64,000 nucleotides of DNA, from NCBI RefSeq assembly GCF_015477775.1, contig NZ_JADLQO010000018.1, forward strand, positions 1-64,000, given 5' to 3'. Below are positions 24,069 to 33,900 of this stretch, piece after piece; position 1 is the first letter of the stretch; each line of letters begins with the position of its first letter. This DNA comes from Nocardia abscessus. GTDB taxonomy: Bacteria; Actinomycetota; Actinomycetes; Mycobacteriales; Mycobacteriaceae. Below the pieces are notes generated by a model. The model was not told the origin of the DNA. It saw nothing but the letters and a program-made list of their open reading frames with translations, and did not search any database. The position numbers and the translations under genes are program-made.

Positions 24069-24548
24069 CGAGCCCTATCCTTCAGGTCGGCGTGGTGGGT
24101 GATCACTTTGTGCAGTGCTTCGACGTAGCGGTCGACGAGCGGCAGGTCCTAGTCCCGATGCCAGACGGGGAGTTGAAAGCGGTGTGGTGCAGCGCTTCGA
24201 CGCGCGGGTAGTCGCCGGGGGCGAAGTGCAGCAGCGGTGTGGCGATGGCGAAGAAGGTATACGCAGGGACAATCACCTCATCACCTGCCCCGATGCCGCA
24301 GGCGGCGTACATCGAATACAGCGCAGCGGTGCCTGAGCTGGCGACCACGGCCTAGCGGATACCGAAGTAATGCTGTAGTGCGTCTTCGAGTCGGGCGATG
24401 ACACCGGAGCGGTCCTAGATCGAGATGCCCTCCTCGAGCTGATCGAGGATGGCGATGCTGGTGGCCTCGGTCAGTGGGGGCCATGCAAAGTGCGGTGCGC
24501 TTCGGTTATGACGGATGGGCCGCCAAGCAGCGCCAGTGGTGAGGTCAC
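24065..24548 (-). pseudogene. DegT/DnrJ/EryC1-type aminotransferase, decayed
   Basis: From GTG 24548 (AAGGAG upstream) the sequence resembles a PLP-dependent DegT-type sugar aminotransferase: PLALLGGPSVI, then in a second frame WPPLTEATSIAILDQLEEG, and further VVASSGTAALYSMYAACGIG and EVIVPAYTFF. It carries a one-base frameshift near 24480, in-frame TAG codons near 24354, 24418 and 24156, and a large internal deletion. After it only the C-terminal ~25 residues (DLPLVDRYVEALHKVI) remain. The pyridoxal lysine region is gone, so the gene is dead. Confidence 0.75.
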
Positions 24549-24820
24549 AAGAGCTCCTTGGGATTGATGTGGTTGCGGGTGCGCGGCCTCGTAGCAGGCG
24601 GTGACAAAGGCCATGTGAGCGAGGCTTTCGGCGGGACCGCTGAGGTTCGGTCGCGTGCCGTCGATGACGCGGCGGAAGTAGTCGATCTGGGACGCCGCGG
24701 CCGAGGGCCAGCCTTGTTCCCGACGCAGCGACTCGATGACCTCGCCGCTGTTGGTCAGCCGGGCGAGGACCGAATGGGCGAGGCTGCGGTCCCCCGAGTC
24801 ACGTTGTGTATGCGGTGGTT
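24549..24820 (-). pseudogene. Gfo/Idh/MocA-family oxidoreductase C-terminal remnant
   Basis: Minus-strand bases 24820-24549 read LARLTNSGEVIESLRREQGW, then QIDYFRRVIDGTRPNLSGPA and VTACYEAAH, the C-terminal end of NAD-dependent Gfo/Idh/MocA oxidoreductases (the xxFxxxIxxGxxPxxxxxxxxxxxxxxxAxYxSA pattern). The 5' two thirds are missing; the frame opens out near the operator at 24843. Together with the DegT remnant it represents a dead amino-sugar or aminocyclitol pathway, a common pairing in actinomycetes. Confidence 0.6.
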
Positions 24821-24842
24821 TAAGTGGTGCACGGTTGCCATC

Positions 24843-24863
24843 GGTACGCGCGATTCGCGTACC
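24843..24863. promoter_or_regulatory. Inverted repeat upstream of REWTG regulator copy 3
   Basis: GGTACGCG (24843-24850) and CGCGTACC (24856-24863) form a perfect 8-base inverted repeat, 67 bases before the regulator ATG. It shares the GTACGC core with the tandem repeats upstream of the other copies but is arranged as a palindrome. Confidence 0.5.
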
Positions 24864-24929
24864 GGTCAGGTAGTGTCGGGGTAACGCGCGTCATTACCAA
24901 GGTCAGGCGGCTAATGGTGAGGTAGAGGC

Positions 24930-26261
24930 ATGGTCAGAGGGCGGGAATGGACCGGGTTCGAAGCGGCAGTTCTTCAAGAAGCGATGCGAAAGTCTGTCCG
25001 GGACTTCGCAGCCCTACTCGGGGTGGAATCCACCACGGTTACAAATTGGCGAGCGGGTCTGAGTTCAGTCAGGCCGCGCTCAAATACGCAGGCCATACTC
25101 GACACGACCTTTGATCTCCGGGCTACACCGGATGATAAGGCTCGATTCGACCAGATCGTGTCCGAAGGAGAGGCGGCGTGGCGGAAACGACACTTGCCGC
25201 AAACCCGAAAACCAGCTGCGATGATTAACCACCCCGGCGGCTCAATTGCGGATAGCTTGGATAACGCCGCGCGTGAGGACAATATATTTCGATTGCGGCG
25301 GGTACTCATGGGATGCATTCCGAGTACGCCACCGGGTACCGAGCCAGAGTTCACCTCTTCGGTAATGCACGTGTGGGATTTGTTCTTTTCGGCTCAGTTC
25401 AGCGAAATGGAACGAACGCTCCCGACCGTCCTAGCGAGCGCATACAACACCATTGAGGACACTGGGGGCGAGTTACGACGACAGGCCAGCATTTCGCTTG
25501 CCCAACTATTGCATGCTTCATCAAATCTCTTGGGCTACGCGGGACAGACGGACCTGGCATCGTTGGCACTTCTCCGCGCTGATATGCTTGCAGCGGAAAG
25601 CGGCGATGAACTGACCCGAGCCGCGATAAAAGGTTCGCAGTCATGGCTTTTGGCGAAAAATAGCATGTACGACGATGCGGCAGCATGCGCCGAAAATGCG
25701 GCTGCCGAGATAGAACCGCGTTTGTCCACGGCTACAGCACGCCAGGTCGCCATCTGGGGAGAACTTCTGTGCTATGCGGCATTCGCCGCCTCTCGATCGG
25801 GGGACTACCGCGAAGCGCAAAGGTATCTGCGTCTGTGCGACGCAGCCGGGACGCAGCTGGATGACGAGTATGTAGGTAGGCCCGAGGTATCTAACGTGTT
25901 CGGTCGCACCTCGGCCGCTAGCTTTGGCGTTATCAACGAGACTGTGGCCAGTCGGCCGCGTGAGGCCCTGAAACTCGCGGCTGTTGTCAGTGGTGGCGGT
26001 ACCGGAATTCCGCCCACGCTACAAAGCCGCAGGCTCATCAATGTTGCCCAAGCGCAGATCCACAATCGAGACGATGCGGAAGCTGTTGACACACTCCGCG
26101 ACGCGTACTCGATGGCACCGGAATTCGTTGGTCACATTCCCCTATTTCACACGCTGACCCACGAGCTATTGACCCGCCACGGTCGACAACGAGTGGACGG
26201 GCTTGTCGATGTTGTCAAATACCTCGGTGCATCCATCCAACCCGTAGGAATCCAACCTTGA
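24930..26261 (+). CDS. XRE-type regulator with helical-repeat C-terminus (REWTG family, copy 3)
   Basis: A 443-residue relative of the gene at 12641. The N-terminal ~85 residues are closely similar (REWTGFEAAVLQEAMRKSV, FAALLGVESTTVTNWRAGL, ARFDQIVSEGEAAWRKRH). The C-terminal helical-repeat region is much more divergent and less GC-rich, suggesting domain swapping or faster change of the sensing part. GAGGTAGAGGC precedes the ATG. It is coupled to the SGNH hydrolase gene downstream (TTGA overlap), so the hydrolase is its likely target or partner. Confidence 0.82.
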   Translation: MVRGREWTGFEAAVLQEAMRKSVRDFAALLGVESTTVTNWRAGLSSVRPRSNTQAILDTTFDLRATPDDKARFDQIVSEGEAAWRKRHLPQTRKPAAMINHPGGSIADSLDNAAREDNIFRLRRVLMGCIPSTPPGTEPEFTSSVMHVWDLFFSAQFSEMERTLPTVLASAYNTIEDTGGELRRQASISLAQLLHASSNLLGYAGQTDLASLALLRADMLAAESGDELTRAAIKGSQSWLLAKNSMYDDAAACAENAAAEIEPRLSTATARQVAIWGELLCYAAFAASRSGDYREAQRYLRLCDAAGTQLDDEYVGRPEVSNVFGRTSAASFGVINETVASRPREALKLAAVVSGGGTGIPPTLQSRRLINVAQAQIHNRDDAEAVDTLRDAYSMAPEFVGHIPLFHTLTHELLTRHGRQRVDGLVDVVKYLGASIQPVGIQP

Positions 26262-26926
26262 TTGTCAACCCCACCGCCTTTACTATCCTCTGTTTCGGCG
26301 ACTCCAACACCTTCGGACAGCCCGATGAAGGGCGCGGCCGGTGGCCAGCCGACGTGCGATGGACGGGGCGGCTACAACAACTTCTCGGTACTGGATACGC
26401 CATTATCGAGGAAGGTTTAGGTGGTCGCACCACCGACTTGAACGACCCCGATCGCGACGACCGTAACGGCCGTAAATACTTTCAACCATGCCTGCGCAGC
26501 CACTCACCCCTGGACATGGTGGTCATCATGCTTGGGAACAATGATCTAAAAACGAAATTTGGTCGAGAAATAGATGATGTAGCTACAGCACTTGAGGGCT
26601 ACATCGACAACATCGAGCGCACAGCGTGGACCCGCACCGGCGGAGTTCCTGCGGTACTGCTGGTTAGCCCGATCCATCTTGATGCAACCCAGCCTGCGTT
26701 TGCAGAGCAAAGTTCCGAATACGACGCCGACTCCGTGCGCAAATCGCGCAAACTCGGTGATGCCATCAGCCGCGTCGCTGGCAGGCGCGGAGCTTTGTTC
26801 GTCGACGCAGCGACAGTCGCGCACCCGGGAACCGACGGCGTACACCTCAGTCATGACTCACACGAGCGGCTTTCGAAGCTGATCGCCCAGATGATCGCCG
26901 GGTTAGAGCAGTTCGGCGAACGCTGA
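26258..26926 (+). CDS. SGNH/GDSL-family hydrolase
   Basis: A 222-residue cytoplasmic SGNH hydrolase. Block I is ILCFGDSNTFG (Ser), block II EEGLGGRTT (Gly), block III MLGNNDLKTKFG (Asn), and block V DGVHLSHDSH (Asp/His). This layout is that of arylesterase or lysophospholipase L1-like enzymes, which hydrolyse acyl or aryl esters. The TTG start at 26258 overlaps the stop of the preceding regulator (TTGA), so it is translationally coupled. No signal peptide is present. Confidence 0.85.
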   Translation: MIVNPTAFTILCFGDSNTFGQPDEGRGRWPADVRWTGRLQQLLGTGYAIIEEGLGGRTTDLNDPDRDDRNGRKYFQPCLRSHSPLDMVVIMLGNNDLKTKFGREIDDVATALEGYIDNIERTAWTRTGGVPAVLLVSPIHLDATQPAFAEQSSEYDADSVRKSRKLGDAISRVAGRRGALFVDAATVAHPGTDGVHLSHDSHERLSKLIAQMIAGLEQFGER

Positions 26927-27029
26927 CCGACGCGTCGGGCGTCCTTGATGCGCTGGCCCGCACCGGCCGTTTCGGCGTGTATGCGGGCTAGAAGATAAGC
27001 GGGACACAGCGGGCGGTGTCTGCACGGCC

Positions 27030-27099
27030 GGGCCGACTTTCTCGTCGCCTGTTGCAGCGCGGCAGCTTCGACGCCGGTCCGTTCCCGCGCTCATATCAT
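27030..27099 (-). pseudogene. REWTG-family regulator relic (copy 4)
   Basis: From an ATG at 27099 the minus strand reads M-I-stop-A-R-E-R-T-G-V-E-A-A-A-L-Q-Q-A-T-R-K-S, matching the family start MIRAREWTGFEAAVLQEAMR with a nonsense change at Arg-3 and Trp-7 to Arg. Similarity ends after ~25 codons. Confidence 0.6.
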
Positions 27100-27137
27100 G
27101 CCGCGCCCTGCTTTCCAGCGCCTGACCTGGGAAATGA

Positions 27138-27159
27138 CTACGGTACGCCTACGGTAGGC
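27138..27159. promoter_or_regulatory. Tandem 11-bp operator-like repeats upstream of REWTG copy 4
   Basis: CTACGGTACGC (27138-27148) and CTACGGTAGGC (27149-27159) differ at one position, the cleanest pair in the window, and are preceded by CCTGACCTGGGAAATGA. They survive although the genes on both sides have decayed. Confidence 0.5.
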
Positions 27160-27232
27160 CACCACTGTGCCGTTCCTGCCGATGCTGTTTGCGGGCCAAA
27201 ATTTTCACCAAAACGCGTCTTCGGGGGTAGTC

Positions 27233-27343
27233 ATGGCGAAGCCGCCGGACCGGCTGTCCCTCGTTGTTGGAAGTGTCATCAGGGAGGCCCGCGCAGAGAT
27301 ATCTCAACGAGCTGAACTCGCACCCGTCCGCGGCGAGGCGTGA
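27233..27343 (+). pseudogene. Divergent XRE-type HTH relic
   Basis: ATG 27233 opens a 36-codon frame with RLSLVVGSVIREARAEISQR, the typical first helix of XRE regulators (xGxxIRxAReexxxSQ), followed soon by a stop. The same sequence in a shifted state lies at ~14205-14310 (VGNAIREAAHERQQQAEL), so both REWTG loci once had a divergent HTH partner. Confidence 0.5.
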
Positions 27344-27591
27344 CCAGCCGGGCGACGAAGGCATACGGCCCGCCCCCGAGTGGTCTCCGAGCGCCGACCA
27401 CCCGAGTAGCGCCACGACGTGGTGGCGCAGACATCAATGGTCGATAGTTCGACCCCGTGCGGTCATCCGGGCGTTCCTACCGGACCCGACGGCGAGCACG
27501 ATCGTGGCGCACAACCGATCTCGCCTCCCGCGCAGGGTCTCGCCCGGCTCTCGAGGCTCCCGGTGGTACTGAAATCGAAAGGTTGGAATCC

Positions 27592-28125
27592 ATGACCCCC
27601 ATGCCTCTCGCCGAGGTCGCCCGCGCGGTTCGCGGTCGGCTCGACACCGTCGACGATGCCCAAGCGTCCGTCACCGCAGCGACTGCGTTCGACTCCCGCC
27701 AGGTCGAGGATGGCGGGCTGTTCGCCGCGCTGCCCAGCAAGCGCGTCGACGGCCACGTCTTCGCCGCCGCCGCGATAGAGAAGCGCGCGGTCGCGGTCCT
27801 GGCCTCCCGCCCGACCGGCACCCCGGCGGGCGTCGTTGAGGACGTGGTGACTGCGATGAGCGATCTTGCCCGCCGTGGCCACCCGCTACACCGGCCGGGT
27901 GCTGGCGATCACCGGGTCGGCGGGCAAGACCTCCACCAAGGATTTGCTGACCCCAGATCCTGGCCCGACACGGCAGTGTCGTGGCCACCGAGCGGTCGTT
28001 CAACAACGAGATCGGGTTCCCGCACACCGTGCTGCGGGTCCAGGCCGACACGGACTTCCTCGTCCTGGAGATGGGTGCGCGCGGGCGCGGCCACATCAGC
28101 TGGATCGACAACTTCTACAACACCC
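27592..28125 (+). pseudogene. murF: MurF (UDP-MurNAc-tripeptide--D-Ala-D-Ala ligase) fragment, frameshifted
   Basis: An ATG at 27592 starts a MurF N-terminus (PLAEVARAVRGRLDTVDDAQ, TAFDSRQVEDGGLFAALPSK). The reading then moves through two other frames: VLAITGSAGKTSTKDLL (ATP-binding loop) from ~27895, and ATERSFNNEIGFPHTVLRVQ with LVLEMGARGRGHI from ~27980. At least two frameshifts and loss of the last two thirds make it non-functional. An essential cell-wall gene in this state must be an extra copy brought in or duplicated here. Confidence 0.8.
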
Positions 28126-28215
28126 GAGCGCCGTCACTCCTACCTCGGCTACCTCAGCCCCACCGAGTATGAGACGCTGTGGCTCGACATCCAACCAAGT
28201 CCTCAACTCTCGTAA
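28126..28215 (+). mobile_element. IS3-family transposase C-terminal remnant
   Basis: Following the murF fragment the frame reads RRHSYLGYLSPTEYETLW and stops at 28215. RRHSxLGYLSPxxYE is the C-terminal signature of IS3-group OrfB transposases. Only the last ~25 codons remain, marking an old insertion or recombination point inside murF. Confidence 0.65.
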
Positions 28216-28354
28216 GCGCGGACCGACGAGCGGGGGCCAGATCAGGTGGTCGCATCATCGGGGACCGCTCACGACGATCTCACTCCGCGCGGACCGCCGC
28301 TCGAATATCCTCGCTCGGGTGACGGACGACGAGCATCGTCCCTCCTCCTTCCGT

Positions 28355-28470
28355 CCGTGCGGTCTGGAGGCTACGACAAGGACGAGGTCGATGCCTTCAT
28401 CGACGTGGTGGGGGAAGACTTGAAGCGCGTGACGGACGAGAACCTCGACCTCAAAGTTGCTCTCAGAAAA
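28355..28470 (+). pseudogene. DivIVA-domain fragment
   Basis: Bases here encode GGYDKDEVDAFIDVVGEDLK followed by RVTDENLDLKVALRK, matching the DivIVA/Wag31 N-terminal pattern (GYDxxEVDxFLDxVxxE). The surrounding frame (28246-28650) is otherwise basic and shadow-like. It is a relic of a small DivIVA-domain gene, not a working Wag31. Confidence 0.5.
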
Positions 28471-28754
28471 CCGGATCTGATGATTGCCGAGTTGCAGTCC
28501 CAGCTCGCAAGCAAGAGGGTGCCGGTTAGCGTCGAGCTGCAGGTGGGCTCACCCGTTGCGCATCACCGGGGCGTGGCCGCATCTGCTCATCGCCCCCGTC
28601 TCGCCGCCCCCGGGTTGCGCCGAAGCGATTCGACTACGGTGGCCTGCTGATCAGCGGGCGTCAAATCATGATCTCCGCAACTCAGGTCAGGCTCCACATT
28701 GCTCAGGCAAGTAGCAGCCGATGCGGTCGCCGCTGGGTGCGGCCTTTAGCAAAA

Positions 28755-30869
28755 TCATAACGGTCGCGAGGATGCTCTGTCTGGCATGAATCGGCTCGCC
28801 TTCCCATTCCAGCTGATCACCAGCGAATCCCGCGCCCGCGTCGCCGCGACGAACAACAGCGACCGGGCCTGCTTCATCTCGGCGCGGTACCGCGCCGGGT
28901 CGCTGGTCTTGAACGCTAGGATTCGTGAGGACGGCAAGACCCCGTCTGCGACGCCGGCGAGGATCATGCGCTGGTACTCCAGGCCTTTGAACCGGTGCAT
29001 GGTGCCGACGTGGACTCGGGCGTCGCGATCGGCCGGGCCGTCCTGGCCGATGATGGTGACGGAGATGTCGGAACTGAGCAAGCGCTTCTCGACTTCTCCG
29101 GTCATCCAGCGCTCGGGAACGGCTATCCCGATCGAACCTTCACGCCAGGCGTGGACCTGATCGGCGATGCCGTCGAGCTCGGCCGCCCACAACGGGTAAC
29201 CACGCCGGTCCGGGAGCGGGCCTTGCAGGACCGATCGATAGCCGTCGAGGTTGTCCTGACCTTCGTCTAGGTCGTCCCATTCCTCGTCGCCGACGAGCGC
29301 GGCTGCAACACCGAGGATTTGGTGAGTGGTGCGGTAGCTGAGGGTGAGTCGGGCAGAGCGACCGCGGATGTTGATGCCGAGCTGGCCGAGCGACGCTTGC
29401 TGGCCGTAGATCCGCTGGTGAGTATCTCCGGCAATGAATAGGTCGTTCGGGCCTTCGGCGGCGAGGCCACGCAACATCCGCCAGTGGGCGGGGCTGAGGT
29501 CTTGGGCTTCGTCGACGACGATGTGCTTGTAGTAGTGCTGCCACCCGGAGGTGGGGTCGGCGGTTTGGAGGGCAGCACGTTCGGCGGCCTGCCGCAACGT
29601 CCACATACCTTGCTGGTCGAGGCGTTTGACGAAACGTTCGACCAATGCCCAGATCGCGGCACGCTGTTCACGGCTGATGCGCTGGCCGCGGCCAGCCCGG
29701 CGGGCCTTGAAATACTCGGCGCGGGTCGCCAGGCCCTGCCCGAGGATGACCTGACTCCATTCGTCGTTGAGGAACTGGGCGTCGAAAGTCTGCTCGCCGA
29801 TCTCGGTGAGCATATCCTCCCATTCCTTGATCGTCTTAGTGTCGTTGATCCAGTTCCGGCTCTCGCCTTTGAGCGAGCTGGAGGCGATCTTGACCGCCAG
29901 CTTATCGATGGTGGAGATCTCGACCTGGTCGAGGAGGTGGGGGCCGGCGAGGTCAAGCAGCCGCTGCCGGAGATCGGCGGCGAGATTGGTGTTGAAGGTG
30001 GTCAGCAGGATGTCTTTGCCCTCGGGCGCGGGCCCGTACTCGGCCAGTCGCTTCACCCGGTGCAGAGCGACGATCGTCTTGCCTGTGCCAGGGCCGCCGC
30101 TGACCCGGGCGGGGCCTTTGTAGTCCCGGTCGACGATCGCGCGCTGCGTGGGGTGCAAAAACACCTTCCAGCGGCCGAAGTCGCCTTCTTCGAGGATCTC
30201 CTGCAGTGCGCTGTCCTCGGTGGTTACGGTCGCGGGCCGGGCCAACGCGGCCTGGTAGTCGTCGGCGTCGACGGTGTCGGCTGCGGCGACGGGCGCGGTG
30301 ATCTGCTTGAGCACCTCCTCGGGGGTTTTTCCGGCGAACAGTTCCAGCAGGACCTCGCCGGTGAGCTGTGGAGCGACCAAGATCAGCGACTGCAGTTCGT
30401 CTTCGGTGGTGACCTTGCCGATCAGCGGCAGCAGGGGTTCGCTGACGCCCAGTCCGAGCAGTGTGTTGTCGGAGAACGGCTCGAACAGCGGTGCCGGCGC
30501 GGCAGCGGGTTCCGGCGCGACCGGGACCGCTTCGGCCGCGGTGACGAGGTCGACGAACTCGATACCGCCGGTGACGGGGTTGACCTGGTAGGCGTATTCG
30601 TCGAGGTTGTTGTAAGCGCTCTGCCGGGAACTGACCGACACCACCATCCAGTCCGCTCCCCCGGCGTGGAGCAGCAGCGCACGATAGGACTGGTTGATGC
30701 GGGCGGAGAATAGTTTCGAGCCCTGCAACTGCTTAAGCTGCAGCCCCGGATGTTGCGGGTTGTTACGGAACTTGTGCTGGAAGTCCAGGACCGCACCCTT
30801 CACTGCCCGGGGCAGCTTCAGCATCTCGTTGTATGCCTTGTCGAGTATGCGCAGGTTCGCGGCGCTCAC
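28755..30869 (-). CDS. UvrD/Rep-type helicase with N-terminal RelE/ParE-like domain
   Basis: A 704-residue protein. Residues 1-~110 resemble the RelE/ParE fold (LRILDKAYNEMLKLPRAVKG, LQGSKLFSARINQSYRALLL, and a strand of the VVSVSSRQSAY type). A linker follows. The superfamily I helicase core has Walker A SGGPGTGKT at ~258, Walker B VVDEAQDL, GDTHQRIYGQ, LSYRTTHQI, and the C-terminal GTMHRFKGLEYQRM and LFVAATRARD motifs. GTG 30869 has GGAGGAG upstream and begins the toxin-like domain. Such RelE-fused helicases occur in defence islands. It is the last gene of the minus-strand set running from 49823. Confidence 0.82.
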   Translation of the reverse strand: MSAANLRILDKAYNEMLKLPRAVKGAVLDFQHKFRNNPQHPGLQLKQLQGSKLFSARINQSYRALLLHAGGADWMVVSVSSRQSAYNNLDEYAYQVNPVTGGIEFVDLVTAAEAVPVAPEPAAAPAPLFEPFSDNTLLGLGVSEPLLPLIGKVTTEDELQSLILVAPQLTGEVLLELFAGKTPEEVLKQITAPVAAADTVDADDYQAALARPATVTTEDSALQEILEEGDFGRWKVFLHPTQRAIVDRDYKGPARVSGGPGTGKTIVALHRVKRLAEYGPAPEGKDILLTTFNTNLAADLRQRLLDLAGPHLLDQVEISTIDKLAVKIASSSLKGESRNWINDTKTIKEWEDMLTEIGEQTFDAQFLNDEWSQVILGQGLATRAEYFKARRAGRGQRISREQRAAIWALVERFVKRLDQQGMWTLRQAAERAALQTADPTSGWQHYYKHIVVDEAQDLSPAHWRMLRGLAAEGPNDLFIAGDTHQRIYGQQASLGQLGINIRGRSARLTLSYRTTHQILGVAAALVGDEEWDDLDEGQDNLDGYRSVLQGPLPDRRGYPLWAAELDGIADQVHAWREGSIGIAVPERWMTGEVEKRLLSSDISVTIIGQDGPADRDARVHVGTMHRFKGLEYQRMILAGVADGVLPSSRILAFKTSDPARYRAEMKQARSLLFVAATRARDSLVISWNGKASRFMPDRASSRPL

Positions 30870-30965
30870 CGAACTCCTCCGATCACTTCTGTGACATCGT
30901 CTGCGGCGCAAGCGGTCACGGGAACAGGTTGCCAGACACCACCGACAAGTTCGGCCATCACCCGC

Positions 30966-33900
30966 TCAGCCCTCACCGTCGATCAGGGCGCACAGCTCGT
31001 CGGCGGTCCATACCTCCGCGGACCGGGCGTGCCATCCCGCGTGCCGGTAGGCATCGAACGTCTCTGCATCCTCGGCCAGGACGACAGCGACGCGTCGCAT
31101 GGGCCACGCCAGCTCTGCCTGCCAGGCATGCTCACCGAGCTCGTAGCCGACCTCCGGCACCGGTGCCCCCCGCCCGGCCAGAGCCGTGACGAGTTCGGGC
31201 AGACCAGGTTCGTCGGCATCGATGATGTCGAGGACACTCTTCCATTGCTCGGACATGCCCGTGTCCGCCGCATCCGGCGTCGCGGTTGGCCGGTACACGA
31301 CGGGCAGTGTCTTGTCGTCGAGGTCGTCGTCGAGCGGGATCTGGCTGAGCATGGTGAGCGCGCCCGCGCCACCGGCCGCGGCGAGGCCGTCGGCATCAAA
31401 TTCGTCCAGCGTGGACAGCGCGAACTGTCCGCTGTCACCCGCGCCGAAGTCAAGGAACTGCACCAGGTTGCCCCAGTACAACCACCGCCGCCACCGCTGC
31501 TTGTGAGCGTCCGGGTCTGCCGCGATCGTGGCATTCCGGTCGTCGATGAGGGTGAACGCGCTGAACACCCGTGCCGTGCATTGATCGAGCACGACGGCCA
31601 GGTCCGGGGCATCGAAGGTGATGATCTTTCCCGCCACGCTGGGCGGCATCGGCTGATGCTGCAGCGCGGCCAGCAGTCTGGCGGGAACGCCGTCGGTGTC
31701 GGAGCCGGACTTCGCGGTGGCGGTCGCCAAGGCACCTGCGACGACTGCCTCGGCGCGCGAGAGCCAGAGCGCCGGACGTGGGTCCGCCAGGTAGGACAGC
31801 AGGGTGTCGATCGGGTTGGTCCACATGGTGTCCACCAACTCGTCAGGGTTCCGCCCGGACTGGGCGTAGAAGCCACGGGCGCCGCTCTGGGCATTACCCT
31901 GATAAGGCGCGTTCAGCGCTTCCCGGGTGTCGGGCGCGGCGAATCCGCGATCCTCCCACTGGTTGAGGTCGTCCCACGTGAACTGGACCACCAGACCGCG
32001 ATGTGCCCGCAGCCGAGCCCGTTTGGCCGCATCGTCGGCGATACGGTTGTGCTGGGTGGAGGCGTGGAACTCGTAGCCGTCGAGGTAGATCGACACCTCT
32101 TGCGGCCTGTCGTCCATCGAACGGAACACCACGTCCGGGCGCGTGCCGCGGATCGTGTTCTGCAGCAGCATCTTCCAGTGCCGAACCTGACCGTCGGGCC
32201 CATCCAGCCGCAGGTCCGCAGTCCGTTTGCCCCCAACGAACTCACCGCGGGATAACGTCGCATGCGGTGTGCGGGCCGCCCACTTGGTGACCCCCTCGAG
32301 GAACCGCGCCTCAAGCTCGCTCTCGACCTGATCCCACAGCGAGATCTGATCAGTCGCGGTGACCTCCTGGACGCCCCACTCTCCCAGCAACTCGTCGAGC
32401 ATCTCGACGGCCGCGAGTCGACTGACCTTCCCGTACCAATCCGGTTTGTCGCCCGGAATGTGCGACAGCAGACACCGATGGCACGCCGCCTTCGTCGGTA
32501 CTTCGTCCTTACATGGGCAGTGCAGCACGACGTCCCGCGCGTCCACGAGCACCCGGTAGAAACTGTCCCGGTCGTTCGGCTCGTCCGGACCGCCGGCGCG
32601 GGACAGCCGATGCAGGTAGCCGGTGCCACCGGGCAGGGTGTCGTGCAGCACCAGGAACCGGCGCCGTCGCCCGGTGTCGCTGTCCGGCATGGTCGCGGTC
32701 GCGATCTGCAGGTGCGACGGGTCGCCGCCGTAGCGGCGGGCGACGCCGGCCATCAGCGCGGTATGGAAGGTCGCGGTACGTTCCTCGGCCATCAACGTGG
32801 CGATCGGCAGCAGGATCCGCAGTGCCTCGGTGTCGAGTTCGTGGGCGAGGATCAGGGCCAGGTAGTCGGCGTCCTTGGCCGATCGCCGGAACGGGCACCA
32901 CGGCCGATGGTGCCGCCGTGACGGGTCCAGGATCGACGGCGCGGTCATCGCGTTCGAGGTAGTGGGCAGACCATCGGTGGTGGTGCCACCACAGGCGGGG
33001 CAGGTGTGGAACGGGTTGAGCCGCACCAGTTCCCCGGCAACCGCGTCGCCAGCAGGCCGGTCGAATCGAGTAACCCCAAGGTTGAATCGGCGGACCACGG
33101 CACGGCGGGTGAAGTCGACACCGAACACCGCGCTGGTGTGCCGCCACGACCCGGGCGCGATATCGGCCGCGTCGATGTCGACGGCCACGACGGTCTCGTA
33201 GTAGCGGCGGTCCCGGTCGTCCTGATCATCGCGGATCCGGACGTCGTCACGGCGGTCGTGCGCGGTGACCCGGGTCGGGACGAGCACCTTGTGCAGGGCA
33301 CCGACCTCGCCGATGCCACGCGACTTGCAGCGGGGGCACGCCGAGGCGTCCACGTCGGCGGCCAGCGTGCGAACATGCCCGCATTCGGGGCACAACCGCC
33401 AGTACTGCCAGGCTGGGCGGGTGTCGGTGCCCACGTCGAGCCCGCTGACGCGGTGCTGGTAGCCGCGCATGTAGAAGGTGTTGCCAGGAGCGAGTTCGGT
33501 CAGCGCGGTCCGTGCCGGCCGACGGTATTCACGGACTTCGCTGTGGTATTCGCGGTCGCCCTTGTCGTTCATGTCGTCCCAGGTGACGGTGGCGTCGAGG
33601 GTCGTGGCGTTGTCGATCAGTGAGTAGTTCGGCAGCAATCCCAGCTCGACCAGTGCGCCTTGGGCACTCTGCGCGCCGATTTCGTTGATGCGCTTGGTGA
33701 TACCTTTGCGCTCGCCGATCATCGCTTTCTTCACGATCTTGTTCTCAGCGTCCTCCGACGACGCCGCGACCGCGGCGTCGATCCGGTTGACGCGTTCTCG
33801 CAGATCGGTCAGCCGCTCGTCCCACACCGCGCACGCCGCGGCCACCGCGTCGGCGAGTCCACCGGATGCGAAGGCCCGCACATGATCGGCGGCCTCGGCG

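Larger units (their letters stand above)
26927..27591. other. Decayed second copy of the REWTG regulator locus
   Basis: No intact gene is present. The stretch preserves the order of the 14056-14930 locus in degraded form: a minus-strand regulator N-terminus with a stop codon (27030-27099), the tandem operator (27138-27159), a plus-strand HTH N-terminus (27233-27343), and a trace of the C-terminus of the 14448 gene near 27450-27500. Flanking text is non-coding. Confidence 0.6.
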
